Assembly: GCA_964036045.1 (NCBI GenBank)
Contig: OZ038393.1
Span: 48,042,429-48,106,428 of the forward strand
Source: Eutreptiella sp. 'Long Island Sound 2002'
Taxonomy: Eukaryota > Euglenozoa > Euglenophyceae > Eutreptiales > Eutreptiaceae
Length of the DNA: 64,000 nucleotides
Direction of reading: 5' to 3'
The position numbers and the translations under genes are program-made. The notes below the pieces were generated by a model. That model did no database searches. It was not told the DNA's origin and was given only the letters and a program-made list of their open reading frames with translations. Below are positions 12,225-22,439 of the stretch, in pieces. Within the stretch, counting starts at the first letter, position 1; every line of letters begins with the position of its first letter.

Positions 12225-12657
12225 GCAAGCTCAACCGAGTCAGGAGGTGTGAGTGTGCCCCACGGCATGCGAGTCCCGTAGCACGTGCTTCTTCAAGTCG
12301 CCTCACACCTACTGAAAACCAACCCAGGTGGGGGTGCCTGCAGGACAGGGCCTTTGGCCTGGCTTCCGGCCCCTGGGCCCCAGAATCCGGAGTTTGATGA
12401 GGATGTGCGGTGGGACCCTCCCCCACGTATCATCCGCCCGAAGGAGAGGAATGTGAGACTTCCGTCTAACATGGCTTACCTCTCTGGGCAGAACCCGCTG
12501 TCGGGTACTGCTCGCGGCGACCGCGCCCTTCCCCCATGTGGGGGGGCCGCTTTGTGGGGGCACGTGCAGTAGGGCCGTGGGTGGGTGAGCGAAAGCCCCT
12601 TGGTAAGTCCCCCCTGGGGGGCAACCCCAGTCCCGAGTCGACCTACCTACCTACCTG
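12225..12657 (+). repeat. Conserved 3' module with (CCTA)n tail, shared with element F
   Basis: Includes CTTTGTGGGGGCACGTG and a block ending in CCCCAGTCCCGA before the CCTA tail. It is found in reverse orientation at 47314-47745. Conservation of the 3' end only is typical of the region recognised by a LINE reverse transcriptase. Confidence 0.65.
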
Positions 12658-12865
12658 TCACAGATGGTCACTGTAGCAGAAATTGATCAAATCACATACT
12701 GGCTCACTCTGGCTCTTGATTCTGGCCATTATGGCCCTGCCTTGCGAAGATCTGAGACACAGAGCGTGAAAGAGATGACAAAAGGCAGGCAGAGAGAAGA
12801 ACAATACGCAAATAAAGAAACAGACAAGTAGAGAAGGGACTGTGGACTGAAAACAGGCACAGAAA

Positions 12866-15120
12866 TCACGATACATCAGACCAATCCACATGAATATTGT
12901 GACGACGGTAGTACTGTAACCACTTGTCAGTCACGTGATGGACAAACTGAGAAGCGGGCCCCCAAGAGGGCTGGTCGGCACCCTTCCAGTGCACGCGCCG
13001 GAACAGCCGCTGCTTACCACGGCGCTTGGGGTCAGGACGCCTCTCATGGCCTAAGATTTCCTGAACAACCCAACCATCATCATCGGGCGGCGCCACTATG
13101 TCAGCGTGATAATACAGGGGCACTTTCGCGCCACTCAGTGCGGGACGATATGGTTTCAAACGATCAATAGTGTACACACGGGGAGCCTGCGGCGTGTCCA
13201 CCAGGTAGCGATTACACCCCTCCCATTTCAGGATCTCAAAGGGACCCTGCCAAACCCGCTTCAGCTTATCAAATTTTTTTTGCTCTGCCTTAGGCAGATC
13301 CCTCAACCAAACTCTATCACCCTCTTCAAAGCTCAGCGGAGAAATGGAGGACGAGAATCGCTTGGCCACAGCCGCATGCAGGGACTCCAGCTTGCTTTTC
13401 ACGCGCTGACGCTCATCTGCCAGACGCGAAAAAAATCCAGGGCGTCCTCGCTGCCCTCCTCCGACACATACGGAGGACAGTCCCCAAAGCCAGGGGGGTC
13501 CCTCCCAAACACCAGGCGGTGTGGGGAATACGGGGCCACGATCCCGGGCAGATCGTTGATGCCCCACACCGCAACAGGCAATGCATGATACCAATCGGCC
13601 CCACGCTGATACAAATACTTACGAAGCACCATCATGACCCCCTGTACCGCTGACTCCGTCCTACCATTGCTGTTATGCCTGTATATAACACTGTGATATT
13701 TTTCTATCCCCGACAACTCCGCCAACGTGGTGAGGAAATCAGAATTGAGGATGGAAGCATTATCACACAGAAAGTTCTGAGGCAAACCCATAAAAAACAC
13801 GCAATGGCGAAGGAAAAGTTCAGCAGCCTGCCTACTATCAAGGCCAGCCTTGGCACAGGGGATCGCCAACACATAGCCTGTGGGGCGACAAACAACAACC
13901 ATACAACAGTCATACTGTACACTGTTGACATCAACAGACTTCAAATCCAGAAAATCAAGCGCCAAGCTACTGAAAGGCTCATCCGTGATCGGATAATAGT
14001 GCAAGGAGTCTGGATGAACCCCTACACGTGGCTTGGACTGCTGACAGACATGACAGGCATCACAGTGAGTCTTAACGGCGGCATACAGATCATCAAGCTG
14101 CAAACTGGGCACAGAAAAACGCCGTCGCACCAACTGATATGTCTTTTCTATGCCCCCATGCACGTAACTATGTACAGCAGCAATCACCCGTGGCACAAGG
14201 GCAGCAGGTACTAAAATCTTTCCTGCACAGCGCAGCTTGTCGCCAGAAATCACATGCTGCGGCAGGTGATCCCGCCAGAATGAAATACCTGAACTGAGTG
14301 CAGCGAATTTACCTGCCAAATCTGGATCTGCCAAATAGGAGTCTGTCCAGTCATCCAACAGCACCTGTACATCAGCTGCCAACTTCACGACAGCCTTAGG
14401 ACGCACTCTACCACTCCTGAGAGGAGAAACAGGAAAATCAGGAAGCAGCAAGGCATCAGGAGAATGCACAGTAGCAGAAGCAAACGAGCTGGGACTCCAG
14501 CACTGATTTTTCAGACCAGTCTGTAAGGCCCGGAGGCGGCGTCTAACAGGCCTGGACCTACAGGAGGGCGTTCTGCCCAGTGACCGCACCCAACGTCGCA
14601 CCCGCCGAGAGAACTGCAACTCAGAATCAGCCCAGGCCTTCACCTTCGGTTCATCCTGCTCCCAACCCAAAATATCAGTCTCACACCCATGTATGCTGAC
14701 ATCAGGTGCTGCCTGGTACGCAGGGTAACTCCAACGTGACAAAATATCAGGCACCTGCTGATCCTCACCTTTGACATAAATGACTTCTATGTCAAAGGTG
14801 GATAAAAACTGATGCCAACGGCCACGCCTACCAATGGGGCCGGCCATTGTATCTAACTGCTCAGTGTGCCACTGCTGGAGCGACTCGTGATCAGTGAGCA
14901 CCTGAACCTTGATGGGGGAATTAGGCAGCCAACTGCGAAACTTGTATAACGTAGCCACAATGGCGTACATCTCCTTTTCCGCTATGGACCAGCCCCGCTG
15001 ACCATACCCCTCTTTTCCCTGCAGCTTCCTAGAAAGGAAAGCCACAGGCCGCAGACTACCTGCAGACCCCATCTGCTCGCTCACACCACCCACCGCGTAG
15101 GTGGACGAGTCACAAATGAG
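12866..15120 (-). pseudogene. Element B pol remnant: RNase H, integrase, chromodomain-like C-terminus
   Basis: The frame starting near 15120 opens with the beginning of an RNase H domain (LLICDSSTYAVGG) and continues through its body. An integrase zinc-binding module follows (HSYVH, then CDACHVC) and the DDE core: Asp in LALDFLD, Asp in LCDNASILNSDF, Glu in NGRTESAV. A shift at a run of seven A on the plus strand (about 13429-13435) moves the frame to 13594-12866. That frame holds the integrase C-terminal barrel (GDRVWLRDLP, VWQGPFEIL) and a chromodomain-like tail (GWVVQEILGHE, RRVHWKG). It would integrate the cDNA. The reverse transcriptase that should precede RNase H is missing, because at about 15135 the sequence switches to the oppositely oriented gag. 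A homopolymer sequencing error could explain the frameshift. Confidence 0.85.
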
Positions 15121-18100
15121 TAGTGTTTTGTCGTTGACTCCTCAATTTGAATCATGGAATTCTCGTTTGGGTGCCGTTGAGGGAGATGTTATTGGTTTCA
15201 AGTCGCATTCGGAATTAATTGACAATACACCTCCGCCGCCGCCCTTACCTTCGAAGGATGGGGCCTCTTCCACCGCCTTTGATTCATTACACACACGTGT
15301 ATCGGCGTTGGAATCCCGTCTCAATCCTTTGCATGATTCTTTTTTGCAGTGCACTTCTCGTTTACATGCATTGCAATCTCCAATGGAGAGTCACAAGGAA
15401 GTATCTATTCGATTAATAGAGCAAATTCGAGAAACAAATTCGAAATTGGAGATTTCCCATGGAGGTATGCGGAGCGAGTTCGAGGTTGTTGTGGCAAAGT
15501 TAGGTGTCTTGACAGCCCGAGTGGAAGAATTCAATGGGGAAGAGTTTTTGCGACGCTTTCCCATAAATGAGATCGCCCGCCCTCAATTGGATTTACTAGC
15601 TAAAACAGCATTGGATGCCTTACATTCTTGCGAGGCTAAAGTACAATTTGCTTTGGAGAATTTTATTGTATCTCCCGAGGCATTGCAATCCATGTTTGAG
15701 GGCTGTTTTTTACACGTCCGTTCGTCCTTTTGTGGCGAAGTGAGCGATCGCTTTGTTAATCGCATTTGCGAATCCCTTTCCACCTTCCAACCTGTGCCTA
15801 CTATCCTTTCTCGCCTTACTAAGGTCGAGGAAGAAGTGAGTGCATGGGCCGAATGGAAAGGAGATGAAACAATTCCACCCGATAAGGCTGTTGAGGTTTC
15901 CCACACTCCCTATTCCTCCTCTGCATATCATGGTTCATTGGTAGAACACGAGAAAAAGGAAGCACCACACTTGGCGGGGGGTAGGGAGACAAGGCCATTG
16001 GTGTCTCAGCCTGTGGCCGGTTGTGAATTGCCTTCCCATAAATTGCCGCCTCAATTCCTGGATTCACAATTTTTTCGCGTTCATCCGGTCTTTGAAGCTA
16101 TGGCCACCGGTAAGATGGAATTATTGCGACGCGACCCCATTCGGGACGTGCCGGGTGAGAACATTTTCTTGGACCGCTGGTCTTTTGCATCTTTTGTAAT
16201 TAATGCTTCGAAGGCTAGCTTAGGGCAAGACGCTGTCCGTGATTATATGAAAAGGAATGCAGAGGCCGCCCCCCTGATTAATGAGGTTGACCTAAAGCAA
16301 GGCCTCGAACCCAAGGAGATCATCTGGTCTTCCATTTCTCGTGATTGGGATTTGTTGGATAATGACACAAGGAAAGACATTCAGGATAAGTTGAAACGTC
16401 CTACTTGGAAATTGGAGGATCCTGGACACGCACCCACTTGGCCTTCTTTCAAGCGGGAATGGGTCCTATTCGCGGCTTATTGGAAGCCACGTGTCCCGGA
16501 GGTTATCATGACCCATACACTTCTTTCCCTCTTGCCAGAGGCCAAAAAGGAATTGTATGGGGCCCTGCATAAGCATTTGGGCTGGGATTATGATCATATC
16601 TGGGATGATCTGGTGATTAGAGGCTCTGATCAGGAGGATCTTGGAGATTTGGGTGATCTATGGTTATCCAAACAACCACCAAAGGAGAAAACTGTGGATG
16701 GGCACACACAATGGGTCATTGTCTGGTGTGTGCATGGCCAGCGTGCATCCCTTGTTACCTCTGAGCGAGCACGTGATGTCTTTGTGCAAGCGCTCCTGAA
16801 TCATGGGTCGTACGAACAGCAAATGAATGAGGTCTACCGTATCCAGCGGCAGACCGGCAAAGAATTGGATTGGTTAATGATTCATCGTGTTGTTCTCTGG
16901 GAAATGATTTGGCGTGAACAGGCTTTTAAGGAGAAGCTCAGGGCACAGACTTTGGCGAAAGGTGGTTCTGTGCCGTCGCAAGTGACACGTGGGGTGGGGT
17001 GCACCCACTGTGGATCCCAGGACCATGTTGCCGTTAACTGCAGGGCTGCAAGAGCACATGCTGGTAAAGGTAAAGGTGGCCCGACTATTCCCAAGGGGAG
17101 AGGTAAAGGATCTTCAGGGTCACTGCTGCCCCCAGGGTGTGATGCCTGGTCGGAGCTTAAAAGGAAAGCTTTTGATTCCCTGGTATCTAGTCTGGCTGAG
17201 CGTCTTACTGCAGGTCACTGTGGGTGGTGCGGATCTCCAGACCACAGGGCCCCACAGTGTCCATCTCAGAAGTCACCGTCTAAGCCAGGTAAGCCCAAGG
17301 CGCCCGCTGGACCCCAGCCTGGGGCTGGACCCCCTGCCGAGCCGTCTCCGAATGATGGTGGGGGATCGTCCCCTAAGCCCCCCCCCAAGAGTGGAGATGG
17401 GGGGGGGGGTGGCAAGGGAAAAGGCAAAGGCAAGGGTGATGGTAAGGGCAAGGGTAAGGGCAAGCCTCAGGGTTGTCAGAGGGTGTCGGTGAATCATTGT
17501 CTGGTGCGGCGCTGGGGTGAAACAACTGATTTCACCCTGGTTCAATCATCAATGACCCCGTCGGCGCTCCCTTCTGTTAATGAACCGACTGGGTCAGGAC
17601 TGTTTCAGGTCTGCTTAACGCGTGTTGATGTGCCTGCCTGTCCTGAATCTGCGGATCGGCTTGGGGGCACTTTGGTGTGCCGCACCAAGGTAGCGCGGGT
17701 GAAAGCCCGGCTGCCGCAACCGGTCCACGGCAAGGCCACTGAGTTAATCGTACCAGCCACTGTCCAGTTTTCTCATTCTGAAGGCTGTGACCGCAGGGTG
17801 TCGCTCTTGCCCGATGATGGCTGTGAGGCCTTTGCCCTGGCGCCGTTTGCTTTTTTTCCGGCGGGGACTCTGATTCCCGCCCGTCGCCCCCTGAAAATTG
17901 TTGCCATTGAAGGTAGAAACATGGGGGGAGGCGCACAGGGAGCTGTGATGGATATCACTGTGCCAGCTCGGAACTCTTCGGGGCTGGAGGAGCTTATTCA
18001 TTGCCAACGGGCCTTTGTGTACGCGGCCGACGTGCGTGGAGGCCTTGTTGTAGGGTACCCATTTTTGAAGGCATATGGGCTCTGTGTTGACCCAGTTGCC

Positions 18101-19072
18101 GGTTGCCTGCGGGACTGCCTGTCACAGTCACCGTTGGCGTCTCCTGCAAGTTCAGAGTTAGTACGGGATAATTCTGACAAGCAGGGTGATGTACAGTGTG
18201 CATGTATTTCACACTCTGCTCTGCATTCAGTCTCTGGGTGTGATCCAGGGGTATTGTTGGACGACGTTTTGCAGTTGTTTTTTCGGGGGGACGCCTTGGG
18301 GATTTTTGCATCTGCGCCCACTCCGTCCATTTTGCCTGTGGTCACGCCCTTTTTGAGTATGAGCCCATATGTTTTTGCATGCACGCTTGCATGGCGTTTT
18401 TTATTCTCTTTCTTCCTGTTTTCTGACATGTACCTTTCTACAGTGCTGTGGGGTACGCTGATGTGGACACCTTCGGCCTCTGCTGCCTCGTCGTCTGGTT
18501 CGCAACATGCGAGAATTTCTGCAGGTTCCTGTTCTTGTGGTGTGGGTTGTAAGTGTGTCGATGGGTGTGTGGAGTTGGGGCTGCGCGGCGCGTGGTCAAT
18601 ACCCATGCATGCAGAACTTATTCCACCGCCGCTGTGCGCCTGTGAGGACCCTGCAGTCAGGTGTCCCTGCGCTGTTTCGCCTGTGCCAGCAGCGCCTTCC
18701 AATTGTCCTCCTTTGTTGCCGCCGCAAGAATTTGTGCGGCGTTCCATTGTACATAGTGCTGATGCCACTGACGATGAGTCTGATGGCATTTCTGATTTGG
18801 AGTCCGACAGTGTCTCTGACGCTCGGGTCGTCCTGGAGCAGGACAGGCCCCCTGATTCGTTGCTGCAGGCTTGGGTCATTCTCAGTCTCATGGGGGAGCG
18901 TGGACTGCATCCCCTGGTGATTTTACAAGTCATGCCGTGCCTGTTACAGTTGGACCAGCCCTGCCGGAGAGGGATGATCCCCTTCTTGCTAGGGGTCTGG
19001 CTGTCAGTTCAGTACAGGATGATTTTTTTGCTTCCCGTTTCCCTCACAGTGCTGCTTCCTCTGAGGGATTGA
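15101..19072 (+). CDS. Element B Gag-protease polyprotein with two CCHC zinc knuckles
   Basis: A 1323-residue frame. Residues 1-15 overlap antisense element B pol, so the true start is unclear. Residues about 60-270 look helical and coiled. Two knuckles occur: CTHCGSQDHVAVNC (near 17000-17040) and CGWCGSPDHRAPQC (near 17220-17260), the CX2CX4HX4C form of retroviral nucleocapsid. Between and after them is a basic Gly-Lys repeat tract. A retropepsin-like segment follows, with DDG in place of the usual D-S/T-G and a GGLVVGYPFLKAYG strand. Further on come a hydrophobic stretch and a cysteine-rich patch (CSCGVGCKCVDGC) I cannot assign. It would form the particle and bind RNA. The C-terminal 40 residues are probably out of frame. 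Pol does not follow on this strand beyond 19663. Confidence 0.75.
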   Translation: MDESQMSSVLSLTPQFESWNSRLGAVEGDVIGFKSHSELIDNTPPPPPLPSKDGASSTAFDSLHTRVSALESRLNPLHDSFLQCTSRLHALQSPMESHKEVSIRLIEQIRETNSKLEISHGGMRSEFEVVVAKLGVLTARVEEFNGEEFLRRFPINEIARPQLDLLAKTALDALHSCEAKVQFALENFIVSPEALQSMFEGCFLHVRSSFCGEVSDRFVNRICESLSTFQPVPTILSRLTKVEEEVSAWAEWKGDETIPPDKAVEVSHTPYSSSAYHGSLVEHEKKEAPHLAGGRETRPLVSQPVAGCELPSHKLPPQFLDSQFFRVHPVFEAMATGKMELLRRDPIRDVPGENIFLDRWSFASFVINASKASLGQDAVRDYMKRNAEAAPLINEVDLKQGLEPKEIIWSSISRDWDLLDNDTRKDIQDKLKRPTWKLEDPGHAPTWPSFKREWVLFAAYWKPRVPEVIMTHTLLSLLPEAKKELYGALHKHLGWDYDHIWDDLVIRGSDQEDLGDLGDLWLSKQPPKEKTVDGHTQWVIVWCVHGQRASLVTSERARDVFVQALLNHGSYEQQMNEVYRIQRQTGKELDWLMIHRVVLWEMIWREQAFKEKLRAQTLAKGGSVPSQVTRGVGCTHCGSQDHVAVNCRAARAHAGKGKGGPTIPKGRGKGSSGSLLPPGCDAWSELKRKAFDSLVSSLAERLTAGHCGWCGSPDHRAPQCPSQKSPSKPGKPKAPAGPQPGAGPPAEPSPNDGGGSSPKPPPKSGDGGGGGKGKGKGKGDGKGKGKGKPQGCQRVSVNHCLVRRWGETTDFTLVQSSMTPSALPSVNEPTGSGLFQVCLTRVDVPACPESADRLGGTLVCRTKVARVKARLPQPVHGKATELIVPATVQFSHSEGCDRRVSLLPDDGCEAFALAPFAFFPAGTLIPARRPLKIVAIEGRNMGGGAQGAVMDITVPARNSSGLEELIHCQRAFVYAADVRGGLVVGYPFLKAYGLCVDPVAGCLRDCLSQSPLASPASSELVRDNSDKQGDVQCACISHSALHSVSGCDPGVLLDDVLQLFFRGDALGIFASAPTPSILPVVTPFLSMSPYVFACTLAWRFLFSFFLFSDMYLSTVLWGTLMWTPSASAASSSGSQHARISAGSCSCGVGCKCVDGCVELGLRGAWSIPMHAELIPPPLCACEDPAVRCPCAVSPVPAAPSNCPPLLPPQEFVRRSIVHSADATDDESDGISDLESDSVSDARVVLEQDRPPDSLLQAWVILSLMGERGLHPLVILQVMPCLLQLDQPCRRGMIPFLLGVWLSVQYRMIFLLPVSLTVLLPLRD

Positions 19073-19663
19073 CAGCTCATGAGCGTCTGGCTCATAATAA
19101 AAAACGGTTCCGTATGACTGCCAAATATGTGTATGCCCGTGATCAGGCCTTGTTGGATTCCTCCGTGCGCGAGGATACTTTGTCATGGGCTGGATTGGCC
19201 TCTGATCGGAAGTCTATTCGTGAATTGTTCCCTAGGAGTTCGGATTCCGCCTTCAGGCCTTTTTTGTCTGGTGGTAAGGCGGATGTGTGGAATATGTGTT
19301 GGTCTGGCCCGTTGCTGTGGGTACAGGCCCCCCTGGGCGAAATGGGGGGCCGCGGTACAAAACATTTTGGTCCATCAAGCCAAAGGTATTGCCGTAATCC
19401 CGGTGGACAAGACCAAGTCTTGGTTCTGGGCCCTGGGTGAGGTAGCGGTAGACTGGTGGGATCTCCCAAATCAGGTGCCCATTTTTTCTGATGCTGAAGG
19501 ATGGAGGTACCCACAGCAAAAGGGTGTGACCACCCGTGTGGTGTTGTTCGATGCGTTTGGGAATGACCAAGGGGATGACAAGCCGACTGAGGCGTGGGAT
19601 GATGTCCAGCCGGGCAGTGCGGATCGGCTGAGTAGTTCAGACGCGCCAATCCAAAGTCACTAA
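18920..19663 (+). pseudogene. Element B pol N-terminal fragment with methyltransferase-like segment
   Basis: After the gag frame, two other frames continue the polyprotein: 18871-19440, then 19127-19663 after a shift near 19340. Together they give PLLWVQAPLGEMGG followed by VQNILVHQAKGIAVIPV, WFWAL, WWDLPNQVPIF. The pattern (LW-N-P-P-F, then a hydrophobic strand ending in P, then W-W and LP) resembles the Dam-like segment found upstream of reverse transcriptase in some gypsy elements. It is parallel to the segment at 32280-32500 in element A. The Asn-Pro-Pro signature is degenerate here (QAP). The frame then runs straight into LTR sequence, so reverse transcriptase is deleted. Confidence 0.5.
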
Positions 19664-20252
19664 ATGCCTGGAAAACCGGTTGTTTTGCATACCAAAATGA
19701 ATCAACAATGGATCAAAAACGTGTTTTTCCAAAGATGCTTGTGTACTATTTGGGATGCGCAGATGAATACAGCTCATGTTGAGCCCCTTTTGAGCCGCTC
19801 TCATCCACTTTCCGATACGCACCTCATTTGTCGTTGAAGTCTCCTAGGCGATGTTCCTTCCCCCACCACCTTGGTCCCAATATTCAATCCTGGTTAGGGT
19901 CACTGAATTTCCTTACGGTGTTGTTTATGATACGAATTTCAGAATTGATTGACAGATCTCGATGCTTGTGTCGAATACATCAATTTTGCGCTTCTGAGAG
20001 CTTCAGTCCTCAGTATGAATCAGCATTTCACAATGCTTTCCCATTTAGGGGCTTTGCCATGATTATTCATGTTTCATCGACTCGGACGGGGATTTGAGGA
20101 TCGCGTGGATTTCACATTCTGATTTTCGTATCATAAACAACACCGTAAGGAAGTTCTGAAAGACCGCGCACGCGTCTGAACTACTCAGCCGATCCGCACT
20201 GCCCTGCCAGCTCTGCCAAGGGCAGGAGCACACCCTAGCCATGCCGATCACA
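19604..20252. repeat. Rearranged right LTR of element B (inverted plus direct pieces)
   Basis: 19612-19646 and about 19907-20130 match the element B LTR in reverse orientation. They are separated by about 260 bp of unrelated sequence (19647-19906). From about 20125 to 20252 the sequence matches the LTR in direct orientation and ends CGATCACA at the CTCTT target duplication. TATCATAAACAACACCGTAA therefore occurs here as an inverted pair about 190 bp apart. Confidence 0.7.
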
Positions 20253-20257
20253 CTCTT

Positions 20258-20982
20258 CCCTCCAAGCCCTAGCAGGAGTACGCGTTGTGGCGTCCCTGTT
20301 AGGCCACAGGTGCTTAGCAGCGCTGTGTTCTCTTGTCTTCCTCACAGGAGGGTCATTAGGACCCATGACTTTATCTTCAACAACACCCAGTAGAGCGTGA
20401 GTGTAGGAGTGGTAATCCTGAGTGGGGGCTTGAGCCAGCTGCAGTAGCGCTCGCCAACCAGGATGGTGCCACTGTAGGGTGTGTAGGACCTGTAGTGCGT
20501 GTGTCACTGTTCCACCCGTTTCCTGCAATTTTAGCAGGGTTGGTGGGCTGTTGCAGTGGTTAGGTTAGCGTTTTGGCAACTTAGGAAAATGGCGTTTTCA
20601 TGCCTTCATAGCTTTTGGCCACCCCTCCCTGTAGTAGACAGATACGTAGGGCAAACAATACCTGGATTAGAACGCTGGGTATTCCCCCAAGGCTTTGCGC
20701 CAGCACAGAAATTGGGCGCTCAGGGGAGGGGAGACCCGGGGCGTACCCCGTGGCATCAATAAGACAACCCTCCAGGTTTAGCAAGCGTGCAGACTTGGGT
20801 ATAATTAGGACACCACTTCTGCGGCTTGCTCTCAGGACCTTATGAATAGCACACTCACACATACGCTTAGGCAGGTAAGGGTAAGGTTCAGTCCCTAGCT
20901 TTAGTCTTGGAGGCAAGCGTCTCAGCGAGCCTCAGCAACTCACCGAGGTTGTTCTGGGACAAGTAGTCAACCAGAACTGAGT
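20258..20982 (-). other. 3' noncoding region of element A (proximal part)
   Basis: Matches element C at about 43087-43725 in inverted orientation with small differences. There is no coding capacity on either strand beyond short frames. Confidence 0.8.
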
Positions 20983-21569
20983 TTAGGCGCCCCTCAGGTG
21001 GAAAAATTCCAAGAAGGGCTCCCAGGTGGCCTCTTCGACTCCAAACCCTTCCCAGAGGGTGAGGAAGCGCCAACCCTGGCGATAGCGTCGGCGTAGGACA
21101 GACTTCACCAGGTAGAAGCCCTCCTTAGCCATCTCATCGGCGTTCATGTCGGGGAGTTCCCCTTCAACTTCCATAGGGCTGGCAGCCCCTTGTAGGTCTG
21201 GGGAGGCGATCTTCTCGTCGTTAAGCTCCCATTCTTCCCCACAGAGGTCTTCAGGATCATAGTAGCGCTTCAGATGTTGAGCAGCGCACACCAGGGTCCC
21301 CCCTAGATGGGGAGAACACCGCACGGTGATACGGTGTCCATCCACTGATAGAATCTTGTAGGGTCCGAAGTATGGGTCATCGCTGGTGAAGCGCGGCCAG
21401 GCGGGTAGTCGGCTGTGATGCACCAGCACCCAGTCCCCCTCTTGGTAGGTGGCCGGTACTGGGTGCTTGTTCTTCTTGTTCCACTGACGCTCCCTCACTC
21501 TCTGGAGCAAAGCCTTGGCCTTGTCCACCTTCACCTGTTGCTCTTGGACCCATTCACCCACAGAAGAAT
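20983..21569 (-). pseudogene. Element A integrase C-terminus with chromodomain
   Basis: 192 residues on the minus strand. The integrase C-terminal barrel (GDWVLVHHSRLPAW, DPYFGPYKILSVDGH) is followed after an acidic linker by a chromodomain (YLVKSVLRRRY, GWRFLTLWEGF, EATWEPF), which in chromoviruses directs integration to chromatin marks. The frame is the direct continuation of 28864-29107 once the 7.28-kb insertion is removed (SSVG joined to EWVQEQQ). Compared with the sister copy at 42455-43086, the end is frameshifted after the chromodomain near 21000, losing about 30 terminal residues. Confidence 0.88.
21556..21569. repeat. 14-bp target-site duplication, left copy
   Basis: ACCCACAGAAGAAT, repeated exactly at 28850-28863. 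In element A it encodes part of the integrase linker once. Confidence 0.85.
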
Positions 21570-22439
21570 GGGGTTTGAGGTTTGAGGTTTGATTTTGCGG
21601 GTACTAGACGCCTTTCGACCCCGGGGGGCCACCTGGTCGGGCCAGGTGATATCCTCCCCACCGGGTCCTAGTGGGGGGCCCTCCAAGACGCACCTCCTGC
21701 CTGGTGGCGGAGTCCCCCGGGTTCACAGGGCTCGGAGCCCCGTCCCTCCCCGGCTTCCCCGTTTCGCCACTCCCCGGTCAGTGCATCAATTCGCAGCCGT
21801 GGCTGCGGGCGCTTACCCACCGCGTCGCCCCCCTAATGTGTGGTCGCCCGGGGCGCCAGCGCCGCCGGGCCCGTGCTACTGGCTTGTCGCCAGTGGGACC
21901 CTCTTGGGCTGGCGCGGAGGCTGCCTAGCCTAGGGGTTGGGGCGTGGCGCAGTGCGCCACTACTGCCTTGGCGGGTGCAGTGCCCCGTCCGTGTGTGCGT
22001 GGCGCTCGCGGCCGGTTCGGGGGGCTCGGGCCGGTACCTGGTGTTGTGTCTCTCCCGTTTCCACCATCCCGCCCCGCGTGTCCCGCCCTGCGTGTGGCGG
22101 GCCGTCCTGTCTGGGTGTCTCTTACCCTCGCTCGCTGGTACGCCATTCCACGCGGTCTGTGCGTTCCGTGTGCTCGGTCTGGTTGCCCTTCTCGTAGTCC
22201 CCGCGTGCCCTTTGCGTGTGTGTGCGCTCGCGCCCCCCCCCCCCTCGGTGGTGTGGTGTGCGCCCCTCGCGCGGTCCCGGTACTGGGCGCTGGTAGGGCC
22301 GTTCCACGTGGTGCGTGCCCCTCCGCGTGTCCTGCCCCGGTCCCTTGCTCCGTCTGGTGTGCTTGGGGGGGGGCGGTCCGGTCCCGGTTCCCCCCTACCT
22401 GGCTGTTGTTGCGAGGGGCGTCTGAGGTCAGGCGCTCCC

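Larger units (their letters stand above)
9242..12657 (+). mobile_element. Element G: GC-rich, T-poor non-LTR-like element with CCTA-repeat tail
   Basis: GC-rich sequence poor in T on the plus strand, starting just after the element B LTR and ending in about four CCTA units (12642-12657). Its last 430 bp (12225-12657) match the reverse complement of 47314-47745, the end of element F, at roughly 85% by eye. Both end in the same tetranucleotide tail, as LINE 3' ends often do. No reverse transcriptase or endonuclease motif was found. The long minus-strand frames follow from scarcity of A on that strand. It could be a 5'-truncated LINE, a nonautonomous derivative or a satellite-bearing element. 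Confidence 0.5.
8796..20252. mobile_element. Nested 11.46-kb insertion: rearranged LTR element B plus GC-rich element G
   Basis: CTCTT flanks the block at 8791-8795 and 20253-20257. Removing the block joins element A sequence exactly as found uninterrupted in element C (near 43725). Inside are a 424-bp LTR at the left, a rearranged LTR at the right, pol on the minus strand (12866-15120), gag on the plus strand (15101-19072), and a GC-rich element (9242-12657). The right LTR abuts the CTCTT directly. On the left, 22 extra bases (8796-8817) separate CTCTT from the LTR terminus. The internal head-to-head arrangement shows later inversion or template switching. Confidence 0.75.

Noticed and set aside
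21571-21592. Telomere-like TTTGAGG repeats at the edge of the 7.28-kb insertion
   Set aside because: Only about three imperfect units; more likely a short tandem tail of the inserted element.
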